This document shows, piece after piece, positions 32,437-44,860 of a stretch of DNA of 64,000 nt. Numbering within the stretch: position 1 is the first letter of the stretch; each line of letters starts with the position of its first letter. Source of the DNA: Ianthella basta (Eukaryota > Porifera > Demospongiae > Verongiida > Ianthellidae); NCBI GenBank assembly GCA_964019415.1, contig OZ025873.1:5710169-5774168 (forward strand). Direction: 5' to 3'. The notes beneath the pieces were generated by a model, which was not told where the DNA came from, did not search any database, and worked only from the letters and a program-made list of their open reading frames with translations. Both the position numbers and the translations under genes were made by a program.

Positions 32437-34660
32437 TGGTCCTAACATTAATTGATTAATGTTAGGACATTAGGACATTAATGAATCTGATGTTCTGCAG
32501 CCAACAGTTTGCAGTGGAGGTAACGTTCTATCTGAACTGAGTAGTCAGTCGGATATGCCTATACTCCAGGAGGAAGTGGATCTGGCCTTTTCTCAGGTGA
32601 GAAAAGAAGCAGCGCTTGGGAAGGATGGTATCTCCCTTCGAATGATGACGGCTGATGTTTTTAGAAACCTGTGGCTTGTCTTGTTTGGAGTCTGTTGGGG
32701 TGAGAGTGGTAGCATCCCCTTGGAACGGCGAAGAAGTATGGTGGTTCCAGTTCCCAAAAAGCTGTGTGGTGGTGTGTGTGTGGCAGATACATTTAGAGGC
32801 ATTGCATTAACCTCAGTGGTGTGTAAGATCTTTTGTCTCATCCTATAAGTAAAGGAGAGGCTAGCTACTGTGGTGTGGTTGAAGAATACAAGTTGGTTGT
32901 AGAAGAACAGGGTGGCTTCAGGAGAGGTAGAGGCTGCAGGGACCAAATTGTTTCATTAATTCCTTTGGGCCAGGCTAAGGTTGCATTGAGGATGGCTTTT
33001 TGGCTGCCTTTATTGATTTTAGTAAGGCATATGACAGAGTGAACAGGGAGAAACTGTGGGAATGCTTGAGAGGATATGGTGTGAAGTGAAAGTTTCTATC
33101 AATGCTTCAGGTTTTATACCTGGAAAACTTGATGGATATGAAGATTGGTGATAAGTGGAGTGACCTCTTCCCAGTGAGTACTGGTCTCAGACAAGGTTGT
33201 GTGCTGTCCCCTCTGTTATTCTCCTTGTACATTTAAATTAATGGTTTGATTGTGGAGTTTAAACTGAAGAGGTGTGGAGTTGAATGTGGTGGTCTGCCCC
33301 TTCCTGGGTTATTGTTTGCGGATGACACCTCACTGTTTGACGAGGATGTGGAGGGGCTGAAACAGAGTCTTAGGAATGGCGTGCTAGATGGGGGATGAAG
33401 GTGAATGCAGAGAAATCTGCCATCATTCATTTCAGGAGGAAGGCATGTGCCAAATGTGACCATCAGTTTTCTATCGGAGGTGAGGCAATCCCTGTGGTTG
33501 CCAAATACAAGTGCTTAGGATGTGCTACAGATGAATATCCGGATTTGAATGCAATGGTGGATGATAGAGCTGAGGCTGGAAGAAGGGCCTTGGGTTCTCT
33601 TCTCCAGGGTGCTCAGTCTACAGTTGGGATGTTGTATGCATGGCTCCACCTATACAGGAAGCTGTTGGACTCCATGGTGCAGTCTGTACTCCTTTATGGA
33701 GCTGAAGCTTGGGGTTGCCTTAGAGGCCTGGAATTATTGGAGCAACACCGTCCAGCCGAGAGCTCTCCGCTCCTACTTTGGTGTTACTATATGGTCTCAT
33801 CCTAGGACATCACTTTTTGCAGAGATGGAAGCGACACCCGAGGGATGGGAAGCCAGATTAAGATGCATTTCATTTTGGCATAGAGTACTGACAGATCAAC
33901 GATATTATCAGCGTTTGATACAGAGACTAGATTATGGGCTCTGGAGGCACCAGGAAGAGATCAGTGGATGGGGAAGTTGAGAAGGTGTTTTGAATCCTTT
34001 GGTTGGAATGACTACAGCTGTGTCACTCTGGCGGAGGTGTCAGGGGGGGCAACTCACTGAGATGCTGAGGAGTGCGGTGTGTCGGTGTGTGGAGAAAGAT
34101 TGGGCGGTAGACCTTGGCAGCAAACCCAAGCTCTGTGTTTTGAAATCTGTATGTGTGAATACCTTTGATGGTAGATGTTGGAAGGTGAAGGAGATTCGAA
34201 GAGCCACAGTAGAGTCCTGATGATGCTGAAAGGAGGAACTGCCCCCTTCCAGAATGAAACAGGTCAGTGGAGGGGTATCCCAAGGGAAGAGAGAATGTGT
34301 AGAGAGTGTGAGGAATATATGAGGAAGTGGAAGACTGCAACCATTGGTTGTTACGGTGTCCTTGGTGGGCGTCAGATAGACAGCTTCTCCTGACAAAGGC
34401 GGAAGAAAGGCTCCACAATTTTGCATCCCTGACTAATGACGTGCAATCTGCTGAAATCACAGACTTAGCTTGCGAAGACCATGAGACGGCCCAGCTAATC
34501 TACCGAATGTGGACTGCAAGATTTGTCTGACTCAGCTAGCTTCATTGTTTTTGTGGACCCACTATGTTGTATGTGATTACATCTAACAGTGCCTTATTGG
34601 GTTTGTACCCTAGTGCTGTTTTAGCATGTGTGCACTCTAATAATAATAATATTATTATTA
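32437..34660 (+). mobile_element. Degenerate non-LTR retrotransposon (LINE-type RT)
   Basis: RT blocks in order, across frames: FRGIALTSVVCKIFC (about 32.79 kb), EEQGGFRRGRGCRDQI (32.9 kb), AFIDFSKAYDRVNREKLWE (33.0 kb), GLRQGCVLSPLLFSLYI (33.2 kb), LLFADDTSLF with the catalytic FADD (33.3 kb), then KVNAEKSAIIHFRRKA, SVLLYGAEAWGC and a Cys/His motif near 34.3 kb (CRECEE, HWLLRCPWW). Several in-frame stops and frameshifts make it inactive. It ends in (TAA)n-like sequence, as many LINEs do. It interrupts intron 1 of copy D; no target duplication was established. Confidence 0.8.
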
Positions 34661-35034
34661 TATAGCTCGTCTAGATACCTACGTAGGTGTTGAAGTGTCT
34701 TTGATGGAAGTTGAACAAGGCAGTCCAGGTTGTATCATCTACGCGGCATCGTTAACATCAGCGCGAAGAACGCTGCACCCGCCTGTCCCAGCAAACCAGG
34801 AAGCTAGAGATTTCTTCCTTCTGTTTATCGCTGCTGCAAGTGCAAAAGAAGTCTTCCAAGCGAGCAGCGCCGAGTCCTTCCTGAAAGTCGTGTTATAGGA
34901 AGCTTTGACAGCGAAAGGTCCCTTCCTTTCCCGCCTTCCGCGCCTGAGCGCTTAGGGACGGTCTAACTAGCTAGACTACAGTGGGTCTCAGACACATATC
35001 CAGCCATTTCGCTATGGGTGGGGTTGAGCATGGC
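34661..35034. other. Unassigned insertion and truncated promoter
   Basis: 34.66-34.99 kb is unlike other array spacers. It includes a 67-codon open frame (34695-34898) without recognised domain and a repeat motif shared with 2.44-2.50 kb. The type-1 block of MRH-E resumes only at about 34.996 kb. Confidence 0.4.
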
Positions 35035-35042
35035 TCACGTGA
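35035..35042 (+). promoter_or_regulatory. TCACGTGA E-box upstream of MRH-E
   Basis: Thirty-nine bases before the ATG; only the proximal ~85 bases of the type-1 block survive upstream of this gene. Confidence 0.42.
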
Positions 35043-35081
35043 TGATTGGAACCAGCAATCCCCAGATCTAGATGGGCAGTC

Positions 35082-38024
35082 ATGCATAGACTTAGTGGCA
35101 TGAAGCTGTTGTTGGGGACGTTTCTGTCCTGCGCGGTTCTCTCCGCGGCGGATGTATCCGACCTCAACACCTGTACTTACAAGGCTGACAATGGCGATTC
35201 CTTCGACCTATCTGGTGCAATCAAAGGGTGAGGCGCAGTCTACAAAATGGCGGGTCTGAACTTGAGAGTGTTTGTTGTCACTGTATTACGAATGCTCCAA
35301 AACAGAGCTGTATCTTTTCACGTTAGGTGTAGTTACCACAAATGTAGCGTGTAGCTAGCTATTTTAACTAGTTTAATATTACACCGTAGCTAATTGTGTG
35401 TACTCAGCTACATGTGTGCCACTATTTATAGCTAGCTACATATCTATGAGTGAATGTGCACCTTACTACTGTCAGGATATACTGACACATTATCTTGGCA
35501 TCAATGAAGTTAGTAGTATACTAGGTGTATATGATCAGGAGTGAGATCAGGAGTTACTCTACAGTGTGTTGTTTCCGCAGGGGTGAAGGTTACTTTTTCC
35601 AGCAGCTTGTGTCTAATGTTGAAGACAATGCATACGACTACGACTATCTTGCAGATAAAGTCGTGCTTGGCTTCCAGTTTGATATATGCAGGAACGTGTC
35701 TAAAGTTATGTATCCCAGCCTCTGCAAGGAAACTGCTCCCGCCTACCTGGTGTGTGTATGTGTTTGCATGCTTTTGTTATAGTGCACATGCCCCTGGTCT
35801 GCATCAATCCTCATGAGGATGCAGTACAGTACATATGTACATACACACTGTGCTGCAAGTTGAGTTGTTGTACAAATCTCATTTGACTCACAACTCGCCT
35901 CTGCGTTTGGCCTCAGTTGGCACCATAAGTTGGAGACCTAAGCTGTTCAGGTATTACAGTTAACATATTCACACACGCATTGTTGTCTTAATATCATCCC
36001 ATTTATTCATGATTGAAGAAGCTTGTCCAGCTAGGTTGCATCACTGGCTAAAGATTTGATTCTAATGAATCTAATCTTTGGCTAGTGAATGAAGTGAGGG
36101 CTAGTGACTTCCAAGAGGACTACCCCATTTATTCACATATACGTATCCTCTCCTGTACCTTAGCTCACTTATGACTCTACTGGCGAGAATGTGACAGGAT
36201 GCAAAGCTTTGGGAAAGTGGAGACTGGGCAGGTTTTTTTCTGTTCCTACCACAGTTCGGGCGCCTGTGCACACCCCTATTCCTCTTCCAAAAGGTATGTA
36301 TATGCAGTGAAATGTTCACAGTCCTAACTTAGACATAATGTACCGTATATCGCAAAACGTTAGCGACCAATAAATTTAGCGAATTTTGCAAATGAAGAAA
36401 GTTCATATGCATATAATACTTATACACACTTAGGGTAATATACTATATATACTTGTGTATGTGCGTTATGTCATAATAAAATGGCGGATCAACAAACGGC
36501 GTAAAGCTCTTTCATTTGCTTGATTTCAGAAGCGATTGCTCCTGCTATTTACACTAAAAAGGCTTTAATGTCCACCTTGTAGAGTCTCCTTCACGAAATT
36601 TTTATTTGAGAATGTTTTCTGACATCCCATTATGGCAGTGTATCGCGAAATTTTTAGGTCGCGAAAATTTTGCGATATACGGTATTACTGCTTCCTATGC
36701 ATGCTAAAGTACACAGACTATAGTTCATGTATTCACTCTTACTCTTAAGTTTGCTCACTTGGTACTGTTAATGGCACAGGTATCAACATGTGAGAGTGAC
36801 ACGCGAGTGCATGAGTGAAAGTGCTTCTTGATAAAATACTGCCTGATGAATGCTTAAGTTCAGAGCTCATTTTCATACAATTTGTTCTCAGAGCCCTATT
36901 AGACAGTGATTAAGGCTTCATCACATGCCAGCAGTGTACCAGGCTTACTGTTTGGTTTGCCTCCTTGTAAACAATTCTCGTCATGACCACATGTAGTAGT
37001 CTTATATTTGTTGCAATTTTTAACACCAGTGACCATCATGTCTCAGCGTGTGCTCATTTTTTGCTTAGCATACAGTTTCAGTGAATTTGCACAATAGAAC
37101 AACACACTCTGCATCCTCCTCTTTGGCATTGCTGTCATGCTTTATCTGTGTACACATTGATCAGATCTAGAGCTATATTTGTGTGCATGTCCAATCAGAT
37201 GGAATAGAAGCCAGTGATATCTTGTTTACCTGTGTGATATCAGGTCATTGACCGTGACATTGACCTCGCCTCAGTCTTCGACGCTAACCAGGCTATCACA
37301 TTTGTACTGAGTTATAACTAACGTAAGTGTATAAAAGGCTTTGGGGGTGGAGATATTTCACTATATTGGCAGGCACTGTTACACTGCAAAATGCACATCA
37401 GATGTTACTCATGTGTGATGAAGTTCCAGCCAGCTCATAGAGAGGATTTACCAGGCCCAAGGGACTGCTCTCCTCAACAACCTTGAGACAAGCCATCATG
37501 GAAGCCAATAAGCTAGACCAGGAGGCTATAGTTGCACAATTGTCAAAGAATAGGGGTGGCTGAACAGGCATTTTGGTCATAGTCTTCTCTTGCCTCAACT
37601 GCTCATGGTTGTGTCTTGACTCGACACTGCATGCCACCTAAGCTCCACTGGAGTCTCTATTGCTGCCATAAAGAGGAGCTATGTGGCCTAGACCCACTGT
37701 CCAGTAGATAACCTTTTATGGAACTATGTAAAATTATTTCCTTGTCAATACCTCATCTGTACATGCAAATGGCCCTTCCATGAAATTTTATTACTTGCGT
37801 AAATTTCCATTTACAGTACTTCTTGGATAATGTGTGCAGGTCTTGGACTGGCGTACTTCATGGGTAGCACTGCGGATGGAAATGAGGACATTAATTCTTT
37901 GAAGTTTTATTCTGTCAGGATGTTCTTGTATTGTGATTCGTATACTACATTCGACCCATTCATGAATAATATCAAGACCTATGATGAAGTTAACATTGTT
38001 GTGGTGACAAAGTATGCCTGCTAG
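35082..38024 (+). CDS. Secreted MRH-like protein, array copy E
   Basis: Exons 35082-35227, 35581-35749, 36164-36293, 37840-38024 (TAG); 209 aa. Exon 1 ends DSFDLSGAIKG with signal peptide MKLLLGTFLSCAVLSAADV. Exon 2 is nearly the same as in copy A (YDYDYLADK, LGFQFDICRNVSK). The exon 3 loop is SVPTTVRAPVHTPIPLPK. Exon 4 has GSTADGNEDINSLKFYSVRM, then C-D-S-Y-T-T-F-D-P-F. Six cysteines and phases are conserved. Intron 3 contains a TA-flanked MITE. Confidence 0.68.
36343..36682. mobile_element. MITE with TA target duplication
   Basis: 340 bp with terminal inverted repeats CCGTATATCGCAAAA and TTTTGCGATATACGG, flanked by TA on both sides (36341-36342, 36683-36684). The paralogous empty site reads ATAATGTATTACTGCT. 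TA duplication indicates the Tc1/mariner superfamily (family knowledge). Confidence 0.85.
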
Positions 38025-38416
38025 GTATTGCCATAGCTTGCAGTTACAGCTATAGTTAGGTACATGACATCATACTGTATTCCCACTAGCTATTATACTG
38101 GATAGATTGAACACACTTATATCGAGCCATTATTACATTTGCTATGCACATGTACCATTTACTTAGTTTATGTATGTATGCATTTGTGTGGATTGAGCTG
38201 GAATCAGTGGAATGCATTGTGACATCCCTAGCCACTGTGTGCATGCAAGGATCTTTAATTCCATAATACTATGCTTGCATGCGTATAGGTGTAATGTTTA
38301 ATACTATGCCATTATAAACCTATGTGAGGTCTTCCACCAGGTGTATAATGATTATATTAGCATGCAGTTGTGTAAAATCATCCTATGGGTTGTTAGCTAT
38401 ACAATATCACTACATA
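38025..38416. other. 3' flank of MRH-E
   Basis: Conserved array flank. No gene. Confidence 0.6.
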
Positions 38417-38513
38417 AACCCCTTTCACACGGACCTCTAATCCAGATTAAGAATGTGTTAGATCCGGGTCAAATACGTTTTCTTAATCTGGATTAGCACA
38501 TGTGAAAGGGGTT
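38417..38513. mobile_element. 97-bp MITE (AACCCCTTTCACA termini)
   Basis: Inverted arms AACCCCTTTCACACGGACCT and (inverted) AACCCCTTTCACATGTGCTA with a second pair CCAGATTAAGAA/TTCTTAATCTGG. Flanked by ATA on both sides; the paralogous site at about 50.12 kb (TACATATACACTAAGC) is empty. A 3-bp T/A-rich duplication would fit PIF/Harbinger (inference). Confidence 0.75.
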
Positions 38514-38579
38514 ATATACACTGTGCTGACCAACTATTCACTGATGCGGAGTGTGTGCCTTGCAATGGAATGATGAAAT

Positions 38580-38890
38580 CTGTTGCAACCTGCAATTTTG
38601 AGCACTTTCAAGCTACACATGTGCAGCTAGAGATGCATGTGGTGGAGCATATCTGAGGCAGTGAGGGTTCAGTGTTCTATGAGAACAGGAGTATCTGCTC
38701 TTGATGATGAGTGGAATGTGCGTCAGATTATTAACATTATTGCACAATTGCGTAAATCAAGAGCTCGATATTCTAGAGGCTGAGAGCTGCTAGCCCATAA
38801 CGTGTAAGTGCCCAGAGGTGGAGCGAGTCTAGCACGCTTAGACTAAGGGTGGAGTGCACATGCCTCACGTGAGAAGAATCTGAAAGTTGG
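38580..38890 (+). repeat. Orphan type-2 upstream block
   Basis: Carries the type-2 landmarks (GATGCATGTGGTGGAGCATA, GGTGGAGCGAGTCTAG, AAGGGTGGAGTGC) and TCACGTGA at 38865-38872. No exon 1 follows; the type-1 block of MRH-F comes next. Confidence 0.65.
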
Positions 38891-39631
38891 TTAAAGTTAA
38901 GTGGGCACACTGGTATGTGACTGATCCATGTACACATGATGACCTTTATTGTCACCACAATTATATACATACATGCAGTGGGAAGAGTCCCTTTGGTATT
39001 TGTGGTTACAATCCAAAAATGCAAATTCTTTTATTTTGTTCATGGAATAGCAGACTCAAACAATCCATTTGATTGGCTCTCCAACACTCAATGTGTGCTT
39101 CTACCAAACTATAGCTAGCGCAGAAGCTCTAGGTTTGTCATGGTCAGCATGGTTTGCTGGGGTACATATCTTGTGATAGAACTATAGAAGTGTGTGCTGT
39201 GTCATGGAATCAGGAACTCTGTTGCAGCCTGCAAAATGTATTTGGGTGACACTAGAGATTGTGGAGCGGATCTGTGAAGAAGTGTTAGCTACGAAATTCT
39301 TAGTAGCTAACTTAAGAACTAGCAATCCCGCGAAATATAAAGGATAGCTATTGCTGTAGGTGGTAATCCCACACGTTCATACCTGATGTCGCTCGCAGTG
39401 TTTCAGCTTCTCCCAAAGGTACTGCGCGATGGTAACACAAACTGTCAGTTTCTCCGCGGATGCATACCACTGTGCCTTAATTTGCATGTGGAGTCAAGCA
39501 GCATAGAGTCACAACAGTGCTATTTGCATCGAAAGAAGTCAGGGCCAGCAACTACGACGCACCTATCCAGCCATTTTCGCCGTGGGTGGGGTCTGGCTTA
39601 TGTGATGGTTTGAACCTGATCTAGTTCAGTC

Positions 39632-40882
39632 ATGAATGGAATGAGTGTCATGAAGCTGTTGTTGGGAGCGTTTCTGTCCTGCGCGGTTCTCTCCGCGGCG
39701 GATGTATCCGACCTCAACGCCTGTACTTACAAGGCTGACAATGGCGATTTCTTCAACCTATCTGGTGCCATCAAAGGGTGAGGCGCAGTCTACAAAATGG
39801 CGGGCCTAAGACCAGTTGTCTGAGCTGAGAGAGAGAGCGTGTAGAGTGTTTAATGTCTGATTATGTCACTGAATTGCGAATGCTCTAAGACCGAACTGTT
39901 TCTATGCTGTTTCACGTTAGGTATACCTACCACAAAGTTAGCTTGTAGCTAGCTAGCTAGCTATTTATATTATGATGAGTGTAGCTAGTATAATATTACA
40001 CTGTACTACTTGTGTGTACTTAGCTACATGTGTCCCACTATTTGTTATAGCTACATATGAATGAAAGTGCACCTTACTACTGACAAGATACTGACATGTT
40101 ATCATGGCATTAATGAAGTTAGTGTTACACTAATTATACTAAGAACCAACAGGAGCCACAGTGAGATCAGGAGTTACTCCACAGTGTGTTGTTTCCACAG
40201 GGGTGAAGGGTATTTTTTTCACCTGATGCTATCTAAAGTTGAAGACGATGCATACGACTACGACTATCTTGCAGATAAAGCCTTCTTTGGCTTCCAGTTT
40301 GATATGTGCAGGAACGTGTCCAAAGTTATGTATCCCAGCCTCTGCAAGGAAACTGCTCCCGCCTACATGGTGTGTGTATGTGTTTGCATGCTTTTGTTAG
40401 TGCCATGCCCCTGGTCTGCATCACTCCTCATGAGGGTACAGTACAGTACATATGTAAATGCACACTGTGCTGCAAATTTAGTTGTTGTAACATCTCATTT
40501 GACTCACACCTCACCTCTGAGTTTGACCTATGGTAGCACCATAAGCCGGGAACTGAGCCGTTCAGGTATTGCAGCTACCATATTCACACACATTGCTGTC
40601 CTATTTTCATCCCATTTATTCATGATAAAGAAGCTTGTCCAGCTAGGTTGTATCACTGGTAACCATCTCGGAAGTCACTAGCCAAAGACTTGATGTTTTG
40701 GCAACTGACTGCTGCCTTCTTCAGTTGATCACTGAAGAAGGCAGCAAGACAGCTGCCAAAACATTTGGTAAAGAATCAAATCTTTGGCTAGTGACTTCCG
40801 AGAGAACTACCTCATTTTTAGGGGCTGCCTGCGGCAGCCCCTATATTGTTTTCAAATTGACGTTTTCATATGGCTTCATGTT

Positions 40883-40932
<50 letters not shown>

Positions 40933-41646
40933 CGCCAACCTACGGTTGTGCGTCAATGCTTACATTTATATTGAATGTATTGGGCGAAGTATTGGGTATA
41001 GGGAATTTATATTGTCGGCCATTTTATTCGGCCGGAAGTAGACCGTGTGCGAGGCCAAGGGACTTTGAAAACCGGCTTCGAAACGACGTCTTAGCGAACT
41101 TTGGACGTTCTCTTCCGCCTCTGATCCTGGAACAGACTCCTACAGCACTTCTGGTCGACGGACAAAGAGACAGCTTTTAGACAGCGCCCAACAGGTCATC
41201 GACTTCGCCCGCGCCTTCTTCGATAATGGCCGCGCCCGCCTCGGAGGACTTCACTCCGCCGCCTGGAACACATGACAGGAGTAACGTAGAAACTGGTGAG
41301 CGCCGTGATATGTTGACGCTAACATTCTTTAACCATTTCTAGCGTTGAAAAGCTTAGCTCGCACGGTTGCCCTTCTAAATGCTCTTCAGAACCTGGCCCA
41401 CGCGTACTGCGCTGTAGCAAACGTACGTAGCTTTTGCCACCACAGACCACTAGCTACTCTGGCGACTGTGGGTTCCTTGGTACATTATATTTCTGTGAAT
41501 ATTCACGGTAAATGCATGTGCTATAAGCAGTCATGTGTCTGTCTTTGCTGGAGATTTCTCTGTGCATGTGTGGTGTGTGTGTGTGTGGTGTGTGATGTGT
41601 GTGGCCGGTGTGTGTGTGTGTATGTGTGTGTGGCCGGTGTGTGTGT

Positions 41647-41700
<54 letters not shown>

Positions 41701-41764
41701 TGTGATGTATGTGTGGCCGGTGTGTGTGTGTGTATGTGTGTGTGTCTGTGCGTTTGCACATGTG

Positions 41765-41799
<35 letters not shown>

Positions 41800-43605
41800 A
41801 CATGTGTATGTGTGTGTGTGGTCATGTAGCTATGTTTGGTGACTAGTGGTGTATGCGTACTGTCACTGAGGTGTATGACACAATGTCATGTGTTACCAAT
41901 CATGAGTGACAGAGCAGCGACCGAAGGGAGCAAGTATTTCAGGTTGGGGCGGCAGCCCCACGAGTTTTTTTTAACTCGAAATACTTGTTTCACATGTATG
42001 TATCCTCTCCTGCACCTTAGTTCACTTATAACTCTGCTGGCAATGTAACAGAATGCAAAGCTTTAGGAAAGTGGACACTGGGCAGTTTTTTTCCTGTTCC
42101 TACCACAATTCAGGCACCTCCGCACTTCCCTTTTCCTCTTACAAAAGGTATGTATATGTAGTGAAATGTTCACAGTCCCCCTAACTTAGACATAATGTAT
42201 TACTGCTACCCATGCATGCTAAAGTACACCGACTAGTTCCGACCGACTAGTTCAAGTTTTCACTCTTACTCTAATGTAAACGGACCATTGCTAAGGCTAG
42301 GCCTGAGCCAATTATTCAGTCAATATTCCCCATTATTTTATTCAAATATTTTCGCTACTTGGACCTATTATTTGCACACTAACCACCTATTATTCACCAA
42401 AGATCAGCAGGTTTCTGATGAAATACAACGTCAAAATTGGCTTACGAGTGAGATCAGATGGCGTCGGGGCCTTCAGACAGTCTAGCAGGGACAAAACATG
42501 GCTCACAACAGGAGAATCATTGGAAGTGAAGTCGCTTTTTGAATTCGCTCGATTGTCGGCAGGTTCCATTAACTCCAAAGCACTGGGGACGTCACCTTGA
42601 ATAGCTGTTGAACTCGTAGCTGCCATGTTTTCACACCACACTGTTGCGTAATAACCTACAGGTTCTGTATTTTACCCGAATATTCTCGCATAATTCTCAA
42701 TGCGAAGCAGCACCGATTATTCGAGAAATTATGCTCACATAATTGGCAAAGGGTTCCTTTCCTGCCCTTTGCGCAATATAAAATGGCTGGAGTGGGTCTG
42801 GGCTACGTCAGACTAAGGCTATGAGTTCAGTGGGCATGCTCGTTGCTCACTTGGTACTGTTAATGGCACAGGTATAAATAAGTGAGAATGACACAAGAGT
42901 GCATGAATGGAAGTGCTTCTTGATAAAATGCTGCCTGATGAACGCTATGAGTTCAAATTAAGTTCACATACAGTCGTGGAAGTTATTAGGTATACTGAGT
43001 TTATGATAGCTTGATTTTGTTGGAAGATTGAGCACACCAGGGACACCTGTTAATTCAATGCAACGTTTTGCTCATCATGGATTTCATTAGGCATGCAAAA
43101 CTGAGAATAAAAGAAAAGGTGACCACTTTATATACAAGCACAATGAGCAATGATTGGTCAGTTTTGGCTGTGACCAATCAGGTGAATAGAATTGTTTGAT
43201 CCTTTACAGGCCTAATTAGGGAGTTCCACACTACTCAGGGAAACCCCAAGTCCATGTTTTTCTTTAGACCCACTGTCCAGTAGCAAACCTTTTGCGGAAG
43301 TGTACTACATGAAAATATATTTCCTTGTAAATACTTCATCTATATTATTAAATTATGCAAATGTCTCTTCCACAATTTATTCTTGCAAACATTAACATGT
43401 CTTGGATGAATTCTCTACAGGTCTTGGACTGGCGTACTTCATGGGTAGCCCTGCGGATGGAAGTGAGGACATTAATTCTCTCAAGTTTTATTCTGTCAAG
43501 ATATACTTGTATTGTGATCCAGATAATGTATTCTACCCAATGTTGGATAATATCAAGACCTATGATGAAGTTAACATTTTTATGTATACAAAGTATGCCT
43601 GCTAG
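39632..43605 (+). CDS. Secreted MRH-like protein, array copy F
   Basis: Exons 39632-39777, 40201-40369, 42021-42147, 43421-43605 (TAG); 208 aa. The first ATG gives MNGMSVM before KLLLG; the third Met is the likely signal-peptide start. Exon 2 differs from other copies by YFFHLMLSKVEDDAYDYDY. The exon 3 loop is FFPVPTTIQAPPHFPFPLTK. Exon 4 contains C-D-P-D-N-V-F-Y-P-M and IFMYTKYAC. Upstream type-1 block with a degenerated E-box (TTATGTGA near 39599). Intron 2 holds a foldback MITE and a 1.17-kb repeat; intron 3 a hAT-like insertion. Nearly identical to copy G in exons 1-3. Confidence 0.68.
40678..40802. mobile_element. Foldback MITE in MRH-F intron 2
   Basis: Arms GGAAGTCACTAGCCAAAGA/TCTTTGGCTAGTGACTTCC and CTGCTGCCTTCTTCAG/CTGAAGAAGGCAGCA; same position as in copies A and G. 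Confidence 0.7.
40818..41987 (+). repeat. 1.17-kb insertion: dispersed repeat, copy 2
   Basis: Starts with the perfect hairpin GGGGCTGCC-TGC-GGCAGCCCC (40822-40842) and ends with GGGGCGGCAGCCCC, CGAGTTTTTTTTAACTCG and AAATACTTG. Contains (AT)n (about 40889-40930) and interrupted (GT)n (about 41570-41830). MRH-G lacks it (CCTCATTTCTTCACATG is continuous), so it is a post-duplication insertion. Related to 600-955. The transposon class is not clear. The open frames here show no known domain. Confidence 0.65.
42300..42813. mobile_element. hAT-like fragment with 8-bp target duplication
   Basis: TAAGGCTA occurs at 42292-42299 and 42814-42821; MRH-G has it once (GCTAAGGCTATGAG). Inside, on the minus strand from about 42624, a frame starting MAAT contains LLDCLKAPTPSDLTRK. 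That resembles N-termini of transposase-like proteins (recollection of the family, not checked). An 8-bp duplication is typical of hAT elements. Confidence 0.55.
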
Positions 43606-44039
43606 GTAGTGCCATAGCTTGCAGCTACACTCTAGCTGTATATATAATATATAGGTACATTATAATAATTATGACATCATGCTGTATTCCCACTATTATA
43701 CTGGATAGATTGAAAATTTATATCAAGCTATAAATATTACATGTCATTTGCTATATGCACATGTACCATTTACTATGTTTGTGTATGTATGCATGTATGT
43801 GGATTGAGCTGGAATCAGTGGAATGCATTGTGACATCCATGGCCAGTGTATGCATGCAAGGATCTTTATTTCTCTAATGTTATGCTTGCATGCGTATAAG
43901 TGTAATGTTTAATACTATGCCATAATTATTATTATTACGTATACACTGTAGTTATGCCATTATTATTATTATTACACTATAGTTCTGTCAATCAACTTTG
44001 ATGTATTCAGTATGTGAACACTAGCTATCTAAGTTGAAC

Positions 44040-44860
44040 ATCTGTGATCACTTGTTTGCTCCCATATTTCTCTCTGTCTGAGGCAATGCCATGCACGTAG
44101 CTCCTCCAGTCCATGTCTACTCCACAGGCTGAGGTCAGCTTTCTGTACATCTTGCTGTAGTGTACTTAGCAGACATTGCTTGGGCCTTCCTCTTTGAGAT
44201 CAGCATCTATACCCACTGATATATATCTAAGGCAGCCTGTGCAGGTGGTGTAATTGGCAGTCATATAGGCAGTGGCCTAATTTAAAGTCTTAGTCTAGCG
44301 AGTTGCAGATCTACTAATAGAGGGCAGGTTTTGGTGACTCAGTTTGTACAGGGCCCCAATTGTTGATGTGGTTTGGCCATCTGTACCATGCAGCCATGGT
44401 CCGTAGATGACGCCAGTGGTAGGCACATAATTTCTCAGTAAGGGCAGCAGTCAGTCCCCATGTTCTACAACCATACAACAAAACAGGGCAGACTAGAGCA
44501 TTCCAGATTCTAACTTTCAATGGTAGTGATCGTGATGCACTCACATTATAGCAAACAACCCAAGTAGCCGATGGAAGGCCACGGTTGCTAGCTGCATTCT
44601 TCGTGCTGCATCTTCTTTTCCCAGTAGGGATCCTAGTGTTTTCACTTTCTTCCATTCTGTTGCATCATGATGAATGTGTACTCGGTGTGTCTTGTCTCCA
44701 CTGCAATAGTGATGATAAAAATGGTAATTCCAACGTGTCTAACACAGCCATGACTTCTCCTAGATGTGATAGGCTTGTGGACAATAGGTCAGTGCCATAT
44801 GCATATATACTGAATTCAACAGGGAACCCAGTGTTTGCATGGTCTTTATAGGGGGAGGGA
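44040..44860 (-). mobile_element. LINE 3' fragment, copy in MRH-F flank
   Basis: The minus frame around 44314-44655 reads VRIWNALVCPVLLYGCRTWG, then LCAYHWRHLRTMAAW, characteristic of the region after the RT domain in LINE ORF2 proteins. Further downstream is a GRPK-type tail motif with stops. Inactive and 5'-truncated. It is repeated at 49.0-49.8 kb as part of the same segmental duplication. Confidence 0.7.

Noticed and set aside
40061..40681. 206-codon frame over MRH-F exon 2 (and 200 codons at 46137-46739 in G)
   Set aside because: Read-through of exon 2 into the flanking introns; the splice sites and paralogue comparison define the shorter exon.
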